From Niallia sp. Man26 (GTDB taxonomy: Bacteria > Bacillota > Bacilli > Bacillales > Cytobacillaceae): 64,000 nucleotides of DNA. The position numbers and the translations under genes are program-made. Where the stretch lies: positions 3,823,077-3,887,076 of the forward strand of contig NZ_CP095743.1 in NCBI RefSeq assembly GCF_022049065.2, given 5' to 3'. This document shows, piece by piece, positions 25,937 through 33,764 of this stretch; position 1 is the stretch's first letter; each line of letters opens with the position of its first letter. The notes under the pieces are model-generated. The model was not told the origin of the DNA, ran no database searches, and worked only from the letters and a program-made list of their open reading frames with translations.

Positions 25937-26932
25937 ATGGATACAAGTTCTCACATTATTATGGGTTTTGGATTAGCTGCCCTTGCTCATATTGATCCTG
26001 TTATTGCTAATCAACCTGCCCTGTCACAAGCTGTTATGTTTGGAACAGTAATTGGTTCAAATGCTCCTGACTTTGACTTCATCTATCGTATGAAGGGCAA
26101 AGGAAGTTATATCCGAAATCACCGTTCCTTATCCCATTCTCTCCTAGCATTACCATTATGGAGTCTCGCTGTTTCAGGTATTATTTATGCCTTTTTCCCG
26201 GAATCTTCCTTTCTTCATTTACTTTTATGGACATTTTTAGCTGTTATTTTGCATGTGCTTTTTGATTTATTCAATGTTCATGGAACTCAAGTTTTACTGC
26301 CCTTCTCGAAAAAATGGATTGCCTTTGACTCCATTCCATTAGTAGATCCTACTATCCTATTCGTACATTTGCTGGGCTTTTGCCTGCTGCCGTTTTATGA
26401 AATGGGCAAAGTGTTTTTAATTATTTATATCTTTATTATTCTATATCTTGCTGTTCGAACTCTGTCGACGGTTTTAATTAAGAGAACGTTGCATCTGCAT
26501 TTTCATCACTCTATTCGAATTAAATTAATCCCACGTATTTCCTTGTTTCATTGGGACGTTATCATTGAGACGAAAGAAGACTTTTTATTTGGAGTTTACT
26601 CAAATGGCAGTCTTAAGGTCGATCACTCTCTTGTAAAGAAAATAGAATATCCAAAAATAGTCACAGACAGTAAAAGCCACCCGCTTATTTCCGATTTTCT
26701 TTCTAGCACCCAATATGCATACCCATTTGTTCTTAAAAGAAAGAATGGATATTTGGTCTATTGGAAGGATCTGCGTTTTCGTACCAATAAGTTTTTTCCC
26801 ATTCTTGCCATCCTTTCTGTATCATCCGATCACAAGATTAGAGACTGTTTTATCGGTACACTGTACTCCTTGAAACAATATAAGCAAGTTATAAAACAAT
26901 TAAAAAATACAGCAATCTTAAAGAAGGGCTGA
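25937..26932 (+). CDS. YfhP-like membrane-bound metal-dependent hydrolase (DUF457/YdjM family)
   Basis: A 331-residue membrane protein beginning MDTSSHIIMGFGLAALAHID, close to the start of B. subtilis YfhP. Conserved metal-type residues are visible: His6, the GSNAPDFDF motif near residue 44, RNHRSLSHSL near 64, and a HVLFDLFNVHGT helix near 105. About four or five hydrophobic segments are followed by a soluble C-terminal third. ATG 25937 follows AAGGAG. A UgtP-like glycosyltransferase starts 4 bases downstream, so the pair is an operon. Confidence 0.78.
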   Translation: MDTSSHIIMGFGLAALAHIDPVIANQPALSQAVMFGTVIGSNAPDFDFIYRMKGKGSYIRNHRSLSHSLLALPLWSLAVSGIIYAFFPESSFLHLLLWTFLAVILHVLFDLFNVHGTQVLLPFSKKWIAFDSIPLVDPTILFVHLLGFCLLPFYEMGKVFLIIYIFIILYLAVRTLSTVLIKRTLHLHFHHSIRIKLIPRISLFHWDVIIETKEDFLFGVYSNGSLKVDHSLVKKIEYPKIVTDSKSHPLISDFLSSTQYAYPFVLKRKNGYLVYWKDLRFRTNKFFPILAILSVSSDHKIRDCFIGTLYSLKQYKQVIKQLKNTAILKKG

Positions 26933-26936
26933 TTCT

Positions 26937-28076
26937 ATGGAAAAGACATTACTGATAATCTCCTCTGATATTACAGGACATGGGCATAAAAGCATCACAG
27001 AATCATTGTGTGAAAAAGTTCAATCTCATAATGATGTGAAAATTTTTGTAGTAGATGGATTTTCTCTCGGTAAACGGTTGCTTTTAAAAATTGGTCAATC
27101 CTATGGCCCTATCACAAGAAACTCTGAAAATCTTTGGAAAATGATTTGGAAACTATCTGCATTGAAGCCCCATCTAGTAGACAATTTTATCGAATCACTA
27201 ATTAGAGATAATTTTCTAAAATTACTGGAAGATGTAAAACCAGACATGATTTTATCGGTTCATCCTAACTTTAATGGTTCTATCTTAAATATTTTAGAAA
27301 AGCAGGATATTCATATTCCTTTCTTTACTCTCATTGCTGATCTTGTGAATATTTTTCCTCTTTGGGCAGACAAAAGAGCACACTATATTATCAGCCCTAC
27401 CTCTGAAGCTCAAAATAAATGCATTGAATTTGGGATTCCAGATGAGAAAATAAAGGTTTCCGGTTTTCCTGTCCGATCCCGATTTTTCCCTAAAAGTTAT
27501 AATCATCGTAAATTTTATAAAAAAGGCCAATCTTTAACATGCTTAATTATGAGCGGTGGTGAAGGTGTTGGTAATATGAAGAAAATAGCTGACAATTTAC
27601 TGAACCATTTTGATTGTAACGTTAAAATAGTAGCTGGAAAAAATCTCAATCTAAAAACCAAGCTGGAAATGTCCCTTAAGGCCAAATATGGTGATCGAGT
27701 AGAGATTTATGGTTTCACGAAAAACATCCAAGATCTCATGCTTTCAGCAGATATTGCCTTTACTAGAGGAAGTCCTAACGTCATGTTTGAAGCAATAGCT
27801 ACCAATACGCCACTTATTATTACGGGAGCATTGCCAGGTCAGGAAGAGGATAATCCAACCTTTGCAGAGAACTTTAATTTAGGCGTAGTCTGTAAAAAAC
27901 CAAAGGAAATTAAATATACGTTAACAAGTTTACTTGAAAATAATGGTGAGAAACTAAATGAAATGATTGTTAGTCAACGCAATTTTATCAATACAAAAGC
28001 AGCAGAAGACATTCTGCAATTTATTCTAGAGGTTGGCGACCCTTACTATGAAGCAGCCAAAGAAAAACTATCTTAA
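26937..28076 (+). CDS. UgtP/MGDG synthase-like glycosyltransferase (GT28 family)
   Basis: A 379-residue GT28-type enzyme. The N-terminal MGDG-synthase-like domain begins LLIISSDITGHGHKSITESL with the conserved Gly/His loop, and VHPNFNGSILNIL and FTLIADLVNIFPLWA follow. The C-terminal donor domain has MSGGEGVGNMKKIADNLL and EAIATNTPLIITGALPGQEE. The family transfers sugar from UDP-sugars to diacylglycerol or lipid acceptors; a paralog of the glycolipid enzyme UgtP is likely. AAGAAGGG is its RBS, 4 bases after the YfhP-like gene. Confidence 0.82.
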   Translation: MEKTLLIISSDITGHGHKSITESLCEKVQSHNDVKIFVVDGFSLGKRLLLKIGQSYGPITRNSENLWKMIWKLSALKPHLVDNFIESLIRDNFLKLLEDVKPDMILSVHPNFNGSILNILEKQDIHIPFFTLIADLVNIFPLWADKRAHYIISPTSEAQNKCIEFGIPDEKIKVSGFPVRSRFFPKSYNHRKFYKKGQSLTCLIMSGGEGVGNMKKIADNLLNHFDCNVKIVAGKNLNLKTKLEMSLKAKYGDRVEIYGFTKNIQDLMLSADIAFTRGSPNVMFEAIATNTPLIITGALPGQEEDNPTFAENFNLGVVCKKPKEIKYTLTSLLENNGEKLNEMIVSQRNFINTKAAEDILQFILEVGDPYYEAAKEKLS

Positions 28077-28085
28077 TGAATTAAC

Positions 28086-28115
28086 AAAAAAGGTGCTTAA
28101 TCAAGCACCTTTTTT
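28086..28115. terminator. Intrinsic terminator between convergent genes
   Basis: AAAAAAGGTGCTT / AAGCACCTTTTTT with a 4-base loop, after the glycosyltransferase and also downstream of the alpha/beta hydrolase on the other strand. Confidence 0.85.
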
Positions 28116-28132
28116 ACATTAACTTGCCTTTA

Positions 28133-28954
28133 TCAGTTTATATGCATCATGATATTCTTAAAAACAAGCTCTGGACGTTCCTCTGTAATTAAATGTCCTG
28201 TCTTTTCATAGGTAATTAACTGTGCATCGGGTAAATCACTAACAAGGCGTTTTCCTACCCCCACTGGAACAACACGGTCTTCCTCGCCCCATATCAATAA
28301 TGTTGGCACTTGTATATCATTCAGCTGTTTTGGCAGTAAATCTCCCTCACGATGTCGCAGGAGTCGGATTAAAGCCTTATAAAATCCCATATCATCCAGC
28401 GGTTTACCGAATTCTCGAATCATTTCATCATTGATTAATGTTTGGTCAAAAAAGACATTTTTCAAATGATGTATGACACCCCTTCTTTGAATATAATGAT
28501 AAACAAGCTTCTCAAAGTAAGGTAAATATGAAGTGAAAACGAGCGGTTTTTTCGCCCGTTTCAAATATCCAGAACTACATAATAAAACTAATTTATTAAC
28601 TTTCTCAGGAGCCATCATGGCCATATAAAGCGCTATTTGACCTCCCATCGAATGAGCAACAATATGAGCATTAGAGTATCCAAACTGTTCCATGCATTCT
28701 AACATTAGCTTCGCATAATTTTGAAAACTGTATATAAACGAAGTCGATTTCTCGCTTTTCCCAAATCCAGGGAGGTCAACAGCAACGACAGAATAATGCT
28801 CTTGCAATAAAGGTACAATGCGTCGAAACGTATAAGTTGAGGATGCAAAGCCGTGGATCAAAAGAATTGGTGGTTTATCATTCAATATGTATTCACAGTA
28901 TAAGTTGATACCAGATACTTTAAGATAGGTTTGTTTTAATCCACTGACAGTCAT
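28133..28954 (-). CDS. Alpha/beta hydrolase
   Basis: A 273-residue alpha/beta fold hydrolase. HGFASS forms the oxyanion region near residue 34, the nucleophile elbow AHSMGG holds Ser102, the acid is in GEEDRVVP, and the catalytic His is in KTGHLITEERPE. This pattern covers esterases, C-C hydrolases and related enzymes, so the substrate is open. ATG 28954 is chosen since GGAGGAG precedes it at 9 bases. That ribosome binding site lies inside the 3' arm of a 20-bp perfect hairpin. Confidence 0.85.
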   Translation of the reverse strand: MTVSGLKQTYLKVSGINLYCEYILNDKPPILLIHGFASSTYTFRRIVPLLQEHYSVVAVDLPGFGKSEKSTSFIYSFQNYAKLMLECMEQFGYSNAHIVAHSMGGQIALYMAMMAPEKVNKLVLLCSSGYLKRAKKPLVFTSYLPYFEKLVYHYIQRRGVIHHLKNVFFDQTLINDEMIREFGKPLDDMGFYKALIRLLRHREGDLLPKQLNDIQVPTLLIWGEEDRVVPVGVGKRLVSDLPDAQLITYEKTGHLITEERPELVFKNIMMHIN

Positions 28955-28964
28955 TGTGTTCCAC

Positions 28965-29012
28965 TCCTCCAGCTCCAATTGATTTTATTATTAATCAATT
29001 GGAGCTGGAGGA
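28965..29012 (-). promoter_or_regulatory. 20-bp perfect hairpin that sequesters a Shine-Dalgarno sequence
   Basis: TCCTCCAGCTCCAATTGATT (28965-28984) is exactly complementary to 28993-29012 across an 8-base AT loop. In the alpha/beta hydrolase mRNA the 3' arm ends in GGAGCTGGAGGA, so the ribosome binding site would be base-paired, 10 bases before the ATG. Confidence 0.7.
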
Positions 29013-29070
29013 TACAGGAAACATTATTTTTTCCAAATATATTCACCTGTTTTTAGTCTATAAAATCTAA

Positions 29071-29108
29071 AGGAGGTAGTGAGTTATCTAACTAACTCAC
29101 TACCTCCT
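29071..29108 (-). terminator. Intrinsic terminator of the radical-SAM gene
   Basis: AGGAGGTAGTGAGTTA pairs perfectly with TAACTCACTACCTCCT around a 6-base loop and is followed on the minus strand by TTTAGATTTTATAG. Confidence 0.75.
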
Positions 29109-29122
29109 GCTCAATTGCCTCT

Positions 29123-30004
29123 CTATTTTCCAAATCTTTTACGATATCCGCATTTTCTGCAGAGTTCCTCTACTGCCACTCTTCGTGAAAAACCCTCTAC
29201 AAGATTTTTTGCTCTATCCATTTCGATAATATCAGAAAATGAATTATCATTAATGTTACCAAGGTTAATAACTCCCTCACCATCTAAACAACAAGGAATA
29301 ACCGTTCCGTTTGCTAAAATACCTGCTTGATTACGCATACCATAGCAAAAGCCCTTTCCATCATCTTCTTCCTCATGTAATGCAGGCCACTGAAACTCGT
29401 AATCTTGATTAATAAAGATGCGTTCCGCTAGTTTAACACCACTTCCTGGTGTGACCTTCTCTTCAATTTTGAAGTCTAACTCAAATTCTTTCTCGATAAT
29501 TTCAAGCAACTCTCTGTTTCGTTTTCTTTCCAAATTCGTCGTATTATCTTGAGTGAGATTCCATAATCTCAGGGAAACTATCATATCAGATTGGCTCGTT
29601 GCTTCTTTAATAAAGGAAAGAATACTTCTCACATACCCTTCCTTATCTTTAGAACCAATATGGCCATCAAAGCTATGGAGTGAGAAATTCATTTGTCTTA
29701 GCGCAGGCTTATTTAGTAATTTTTCTCTCTTTTTATTAATTAATGTTCCATTTGTTGTAATATTAACTTTAAACCCTTTTTCATGGCTTACGTCTAACAA
29801 ATCGCCTATTTTAGGATGAAGCAGCGGCTCACCCTTTACGTGTAAATAAATATAGTCTGTGTGCGGTTTAATTTGGTCTAATCGCTTAGAAAAATCCTCC
29901 ACAGAAATGAATTGCTTCTGTCGTTCTGTTGGCGGACAAAAGCTGCATGCAAGATTACATACACTTGTAATCTCTAAGTAAAACTTCTTGAATTTTTTCA
30001 CCAT
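29123..30004 (-). CDS. Radical SAM/SPASM enzyme
   Basis: A 293-residue radical-SAM protein. The iron-sulfur motif CNLACSFC gives Cys16, Cys20 and Cys23, followed by HVKGEPLLHP (GGE-like SAM contact). The C-terminal part holds FCYGMRNQAGILANGTVIPC-C and CRKCGYRKRFG, a SPASM-like auxiliary cluster site. Such enzymes modify peptides or act in cofactor and small-molecule synthesis. No precursor-peptide gene is visible next to it. It is monocistronic, with a strong terminator after it. Confidence 0.82.
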   Translation of the reverse strand: MVKKFKKFYLEITSVCNLACSFCPPTERQKQFISVEDFSKRLDQIKPHTDYIYLHVKGEPLLHPKIGDLLDVSHEKGFKVNITTNGTLINKKREKLLNKPALRQMNFSLHSFDGHIGSKDKEGYVRSILSFIKEATSQSDMIVSLRLWNLTQDNTTNLERKRNRELLEIIEKEFELDFKIEEKVTPGSGVKLAERIFINQDYEFQWPALHEEEDDGKGFCYGMRNQAGILANGTVIPCCLDGEGVINLGNINDNSFSDIIEMDRAKNLVEGFSRRVAVEELCRKCGYRKRFGK

Positions 30005-30251
30005 TAATTCCTCACTTCTTTAACTACTCACATCTGTATGAACTATTATCTATCCCTATTAGAGCATATTTGTTCATAAATAGAAACATACTTATTCATG
30101 GAAACTAGCGTTATTATTTTTGTTATGTATAGATTCCATTATATATGGAATCACAATTATATTTTAGTTACTTTTAAAGGATGCATCCGAATAAATATAA
30201 GAACCGAGAGCAACACTAATCATAAAACTATTGTGTGAGGTATTAATAAAC

Positions 30252-30737
30252 ATGAAACAGATCATCCTCTGGTCACTCTTGATAGTGCCTTGGCTTTCCT
30301 TGTTTTTTTTGAAAATGGATACTGTCCGCAGATACATGCCGGTCGCTCTTTTTATGACCGTTATTCATACCTTGGCCTATCAAGCGGCTCATCATTATGG
30401 ATGGTGGAATGAGACAGGTTCTAGTCTGTTCGGATGGGATAAAATCATTCCGGTTCCTTGGGTATATGGAGCCTATTTAGTGATTGTTATCTGGGTATTT
30501 CATTTTACTTATGAGAAGTTTTGGATATATTTGATTGTTAATATCCTTTTGGACGGGGGATTTATGTACATAGTTTACCCAATATGGCAACGGCTAGGAA
30601 TGGTTTCAAGTAAATCGAGTTTGCCTACAATAGCTGTTGTCGCTATGATGGTCGGTTTTTCGTTAATCATCTATTTGTTTCAACTGTGGCAGGACGGCGG
30701 GTTTAAACGGTCTAGAGCAAAACGTGTAGATGATTAA
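30252..30737 (+). CDS. Small polytopic membrane protein, possibly CBO0543 family
   Basis: A 161-residue protein with about five hydrophobic segments and a central motif HHYGWWNETGSSLFGWDKI followed by PVPWVYGAYLV. This resembles uncharacterised Firmicute proteins grouped as CBO0543, from memory and with low certainty. ATG 30252 is preferred over the start seven codons earlier; GAGGT lies upstream. No functional clue comes from the neighbours. Confidence 0.55.
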   Translation: MKQIILWSLLIVPWLSLFFLKMDTVRRYMPVALFMTVIHTLAYQAAHHYGWWNETGSSLFGWDKIIPVPWVYGAYLVIVIWVFHFTYEKFWIYLIVNILLDGGFMYIVYPIWQRLGMVSSKSSLPTIAVVAMMVGFSLIIYLFQLWQDGGFKRSRAKRVDD

Positions 30738-30756
30738 GAACTGACTTAGTGTCAGT

Positions 30757-30795
30757 AGGCTTGACCTCTGAAATTCTAAGGGGCTCAAGCCTTTT
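30757..30795 (+). terminator. Probable intrinsic terminator
   Basis: AGGCTTGA / TCAAGCCT stem with CCTCT..AGGGG inner pairing, then TTTT, 20 bases after the membrane protein gene. Confidence 0.65.
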
Positions 30796-30950
30796 AATTT
30801 ATCGAGATAACGTTACATACTATATACTGCGAACTTTTTAAGAAAAACTCCTTCTAAGATGCCCTTTTTATTTTTAAGAAAGTACCATAGGCAATGCTAA
30901 TGTTTAATTGTGGTACAATTCTCCGACTTAGATATAGGTGCTGGCACCGC

Positions 30951-31913
30951 TTATGCATCAAATAACCATAATCTCTCTCGCAAATCATCTAAAACCTCTT
31001 CAGGCAATTCCTTGACCTTGATATCTCTACCTAAAAAAAGCAACCAGTTTGTCCATTCAGTTAATTCCTCTGGATTTTTAACGTTAATAAAAACCTTTAG
31101 AATAGCTGCAGTTTGATAAGGATTCGTATAAGAAATGGATACCTTTAGTGGATGGTATTTTTTATATTGTGCAATCGCCCTTGGACCAAGTTCTAAGACA
31201 ATGTTGTATACTTCCTGCTGTTTATGTAGTTTTTCTAAAATCTTTTTCTTACTTACTCTATTTTTTGTAGGATATGGCTCTACATTGGTGAGATTGTCGA
31301 CAGGAATAATTCTCCTCTTTTCGTCTTTTAAATCAAAGCCTTCAATTATCCATAGACTTTTTTCACGGTACAGATGCAGGAGAAAAATTGGATAAGAGCT
31401 TATTTCCTTCTCCTCTTTAATGTTAATCAGTAAATAGCTATCCAAAAGTAGTGTTTGGATAAGTTTCTCCAATGTTGGATGTGGAAGATCTGATAAATCA
31501 AGAAGATCAGGATTATGAGGATTGGTTCCTTCAAACAGTAAAATTTGATTTAAAAGCACTAAATCATCTTGTTGATTTTCTGAAAGAAGGCCAAGTAACT
31601 TTTCAGCCAAAGACTGTCTGCTCTTAAGATATGGGAGCTGTTGATTTCTTGTTGCCATGAAGGCAATAAAAAGAGCTTTGATTTCACTATCGGTAAAGTG
31701 AACATTAGGCAAAACAGAGTTGTTCATTACATAATATCCTCCGTCCCTTCCAACCTCAGCAACAAGCGGCATTCCCATACTTTCAATTTCTTTGATATCT
31801 CTGGTAGCTGTTGAACGAGAGATATTAAATTCTTGCATGATTTCAGAAATTGTAAAATGGGCACGATTATTAATATAGCGCATAACAGTATTAATCCGTT
31901 CAACTTTTTTCAT
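30951..31913 (-). CDS. HTH/WYL-domain transcriptional regulator (YobV/YafY type)
   Basis: A 320-residue regulator with an N-terminal DeoR-like helix-turn-helix (FTISEIMQEFNISRSTATRDIKEIE) and a wing (GMPLVAEVGRDGGYYV), then a WYL-type ligand-binding region (about residues 135-215; EKSLWIIEGFDLKDEKRRIIPVDN) and a C-terminal extension. ATG 31913 follows TAGGAG. The divergent gene is a GyrI-like protein, the same pairing as yobV-yobU of B. subtilis. Confidence 0.78.
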   Translation of the reverse strand: MKKVERINTVMRYINNRAHFTISEIMQEFNISRSTATRDIKEIESMGMPLVAEVGRDGGYYVMNNSVLPNVHFTDSEIKALFIAFMATRNQQLPYLKSRQSLAEKLLGLLSENQQDDLVLLNQILLFEGTNPHNPDLLDLSDLPHPTLEKLIQTLLLDSYLLINIKEEKEISSYPIFLLHLYREKSLWIIEGFDLKDEKRRIIPVDNLTNVEPYPTKNRVSKKKILEKLHKQQEVYNIVLELGPRAIAQYKKYHPLKVSISYTNPYQTAAILKVFINVKNPEELTEWTNWLLFLGRDIKVKELPEEVLDDLRERLWLFDA

Positions 31914-32022
31914 AAAGGATCTCCTAAACAGTATCATTTTTTGACATGATTAAAGGTTATTATAAACACATCAAATGAAAACACAAGTCATTTGAAAAAT
32001 TTCAAGAAGGAAGGTTTTGAAT

Positions 32023-32505
32023 ATGGCAGAGTATACTTTAGAAGAAAAAGAAAGCTTTACGGTTTTAGGTTTGGGAATTGAGCTAAAAAGCGATTATACA
32101 GACTATGCTGGTATAAATAAAGAAAAGTCAGATTTCTGGGAAGCTGTCAAAAAAGATGGAAGACTTAACACTTTAAAAGCACTCGCTACAAATGACTATA
32201 TTTTTGCTGTTAACGAGGCAGTGAATAACAAAATGATGCATTATGCCGGTGTCATGTCAGAGGAAACCTTACCAGAAGAGGAATCTAGAGTTATCCAATT
32301 TCCTAAAGGATTCTATTTAATTGTCAAAGGAGAAGCACTGACAGCTGAGGAGCTAAGCAATAAACTTACTGGGATTGCCTTTGGTCAAGTCTTACCAGAA
32401 GTACAGAATATCGCTTATGTTGGTGGACCAAACGCAAGTGTTGAGATGGAGCAGCGAAACGGTTTAATATATGGTGAAATGTGGATTCCGGTTGTTAAGA
32501 AATAA
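32023..32505 (+). CDS. GyrI-like / effector-binding domain protein (YobU type)
   Basis: A 160-residue protein with the GyrI-like small-molecule binding fold: an N-terminal strand AEYTLEEKESFTVLGLGIEL, a middle FAVNEAVNNKMMHYAGV and a C-terminal Glu-containing strand NGLIYGEMWIPVVKK. Related domains bind drugs or effectors, often for a nearby regulator. GGAAGG lies 8 bases before ATG 32023. It diverges from the WYL regulator, sharing about 110 bases of control region, so it is the likely target or sensor partner of that regulator. Confidence 0.75.
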   Translation: MAEYTLEEKESFTVLGLGIELKSDYTDYAGINKEKSDFWEAVKKDGRLNTLKALATNDYIFAVNEAVNNKMMHYAGVMSEETLPEEESRVIQFPKGFYLIVKGEALTAEELSNKLTGIAFGQVLPEVQNIAYVGGPNASVEMEQRNGLIYGEMWIPVVKK

Positions 32506-32557
32506 AAGCTAATAGCAAATGTGATTACAATTGACTTAGAGTGCTGTAATTTGTATT

Positions 32558-32603
32558 TGTTCAGTCAGGATATTCCTTCTAATAAGATTATCCTGACTGA
32601 ACA
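32558..32603. repeat. 15-bp perfect inverted repeat after the yobU-like gene
   Basis: TGTTCAGTCAGGATA and its complement enclose a 16-base loop. No T tract follows on either strand, so it is only doubtfully a terminator. Confidence 0.55.
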
Positions 32604-32635
32604 AAAAATTAGCTTTTAATGTTTTATAAGCGTTT

Positions 32636-32785
32636 TTAACTCTTTTTAGTTGAGGAGCTGTTAAGTGCTTCTCTTTTCCCGGTAACTATTTCTACCATAC
32701 CATCATGATATTCTACTTGAACAAGCTTATGTGCCAGTTCATTACTTCGGCCTAGCTAAGAAGCTAACACATTTAGTCCTGACAT
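32636..32785 (-). pseudogene. Small open frame of 49 codons interrupted by an amber codon
   Basis: A TGAGGA ribosome binding site and ATG 32785 begin a frame reading MSGLNVLAS, TAG, LGRSNELAHKLVQVEYHDGM, VEIVTGKREALNSSSTKKS, stop. The uninterrupted second part and good RBS suggest a real small gene that acquired one nonsense mutation. The function is unknown. It lies next to rlmH on the same strand. Confidence 0.55.
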
Positions 32786-32834
32786 GATTATTCCTCACGT
32801 TTTACATACACTTGCTTGCGAACGAGAGAATCAT

Positions 32835-33314
32835 TCACTTATGATACGGTTCCCCCCGATTAATCCGAAACGCCCGATAAACCTGCTCCACCAATATCAA
32901 GCGCATAAGCTGATGGGGAAAAGTCATCTTACTGAAGGAAAGCTTGTCGTCTGCCCTTTTTAATACTTGGCTGCTCAAGCCTAGCGAACCACCAATAATG
33001 AAGGTTACTTTGCTTTTTCCATAGGTTGCGAGCTTATCCAATGTTTCGGCAAGCTCTTCGGAGGATTTTTGTTTACCTTCTATGGCTAATGCGATGACAT
33101 GAGCGTCAGCCGGCACTTTTGCAAGTATCCTTTCCCCCTCTTTGTCCTTAACTTGAATCATCTCTGCCTCACTTAAAACCTCTGGGGCTTTTTCATCTGG
33201 CACTTCAATTATTTCTATTTTAGAATAACTTGATAGTCGCTTTGTATATTCTTCTATTCCTTGTTTTAAATATTTTTCTTTTAATTTCCCAACAGTTATA
33301 ATCGAGATATTCAC
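32835..33314 (-). CDS. rlmH: 23S rRNA (pseudouridine1915-N3)-methyltransferase RlmH
   Basis: A 159-residue SPOUT methyltransferase that methylates pseudouridine 1915 in helix 69 of 23S rRNA using S-adenosylmethionine. It begins [20 protein letters not shown] and carries the knot motifs [18 protein letters not shown] and [24 protein letters not shown], with the usual ending INRGEPYHK. This is full family length. It lies after the walJ-htrA region as in other Bacillus genomes. Confidence 0.95.
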   Translation of the reverse strand: MNISIITVGKLKEKYLKQGIEEYTKRLSSYSKIEIIEVPDEKAPEVLSEAEMIQVKDKEGERILAKVPADAHVIALAIEGKQKSSEELAETLDKLATYGKSKVTFIIGGSLGLSSQVLKRADDKLSFSKMTFPHQLMRLILVEQVYRAFRINRGEPYHK

Positions 33315-33339
33315 AGTTATTCCTCACTTTACAAACAAT

Positions 33340-33369
33340 ATATCCACAGAAGTTATCCACATATCCACA
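33340..33369. promoter_or_regulatory. DnaA-box cluster upstream of rlmH
   Basis: A perfect box TTATCCACA at 33353-33361 is flanked by near-boxes ATATCCACA (33340-33348) and ATATCCACA (33361-33369). They lie within the 80-base gap between rlmH and the CxxH/CxxC gene. Confidence 0.65.
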
Positions 33370-33394
33370 TTTTTAATCCACATATAGTATGGAA

Positions 33395-33562
33395 TCACTT
33401 GTTCGCCACAATATATATTGCGTTATTTTTACAATATTCACAGGTTGTTGATAACTTTTTTTCTTCGTCTATTTTCTCTAAAGACGGGAATGTTTCATAC
33501 TCATTAACGATTGTATCTATTGCTATATCAACATGTTCCTCGCAGCTGTATATCATACTCAT
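33395..33562 (-). CDS. CxxH/CxxC small protein
   Basis: A 55-residue protein with a CEEH motif at the N-terminus and CEYC near the C-terminus, a likely zinc site, matching the Bacillus family known as CxxH/CxxC proteins. AAAGGAG precedes ATG 33562. The function is unknown. It lies between htrA and rlmH, the usual place in this group. Confidence 0.75.
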   Translation of the reverse strand: MSMIYSCEEHVDIAIDTIVNEYETFPSLEKIDEEKKLSTTCEYCKNNAIYIVANK

Positions 33563-33605
33563 AAACTCCTTTGTTCTGTTCAGTTCATTTATTTCTTTTT
33601 TAGTC

Positions 33606-33648
33606 TGTGGATATTTTTGCTTTTTATAATCAAAACAAGTTATCCACA
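33606..33648. promoter_or_regulatory. DnaA boxes upstream of the CxxH/CxxC gene
   Basis: A perfect TTATCCACA (33640-33648) and an inverted near-box TGTGGATAT (33606-33614), about 250 bases from the rlmH-side cluster and in the intergenic space after htrA. Confidence 0.6.
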
Positions 33649-33738
33649 CTCCATCTTACCATTCCTTGCTGAAACTGCAACTTCTTCAGGAAATAATTGT
33701 CCACAATTAATAATCAATACCTTTTTTAATAAAACAAA

Positions 33739-33764
33739 AAAGGAGGGACAATCTCCCCTCCTTT
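33739..33764 (-). terminator. Intrinsic terminator overlapping the htrA stop
   Basis: AAAGGAGGG / CCCTCCTTT stem followed on the minus strand by TTTTTGTTTT; the stop codon of htrA is within its first arm. Confidence 0.75.

Noticed and set aside
32558..32603. Inverted repeat read as terminator of the yobU-like gene
   Set aside because: The stem is good but no T tract follows on either strand, so it is listed as a repeat only.
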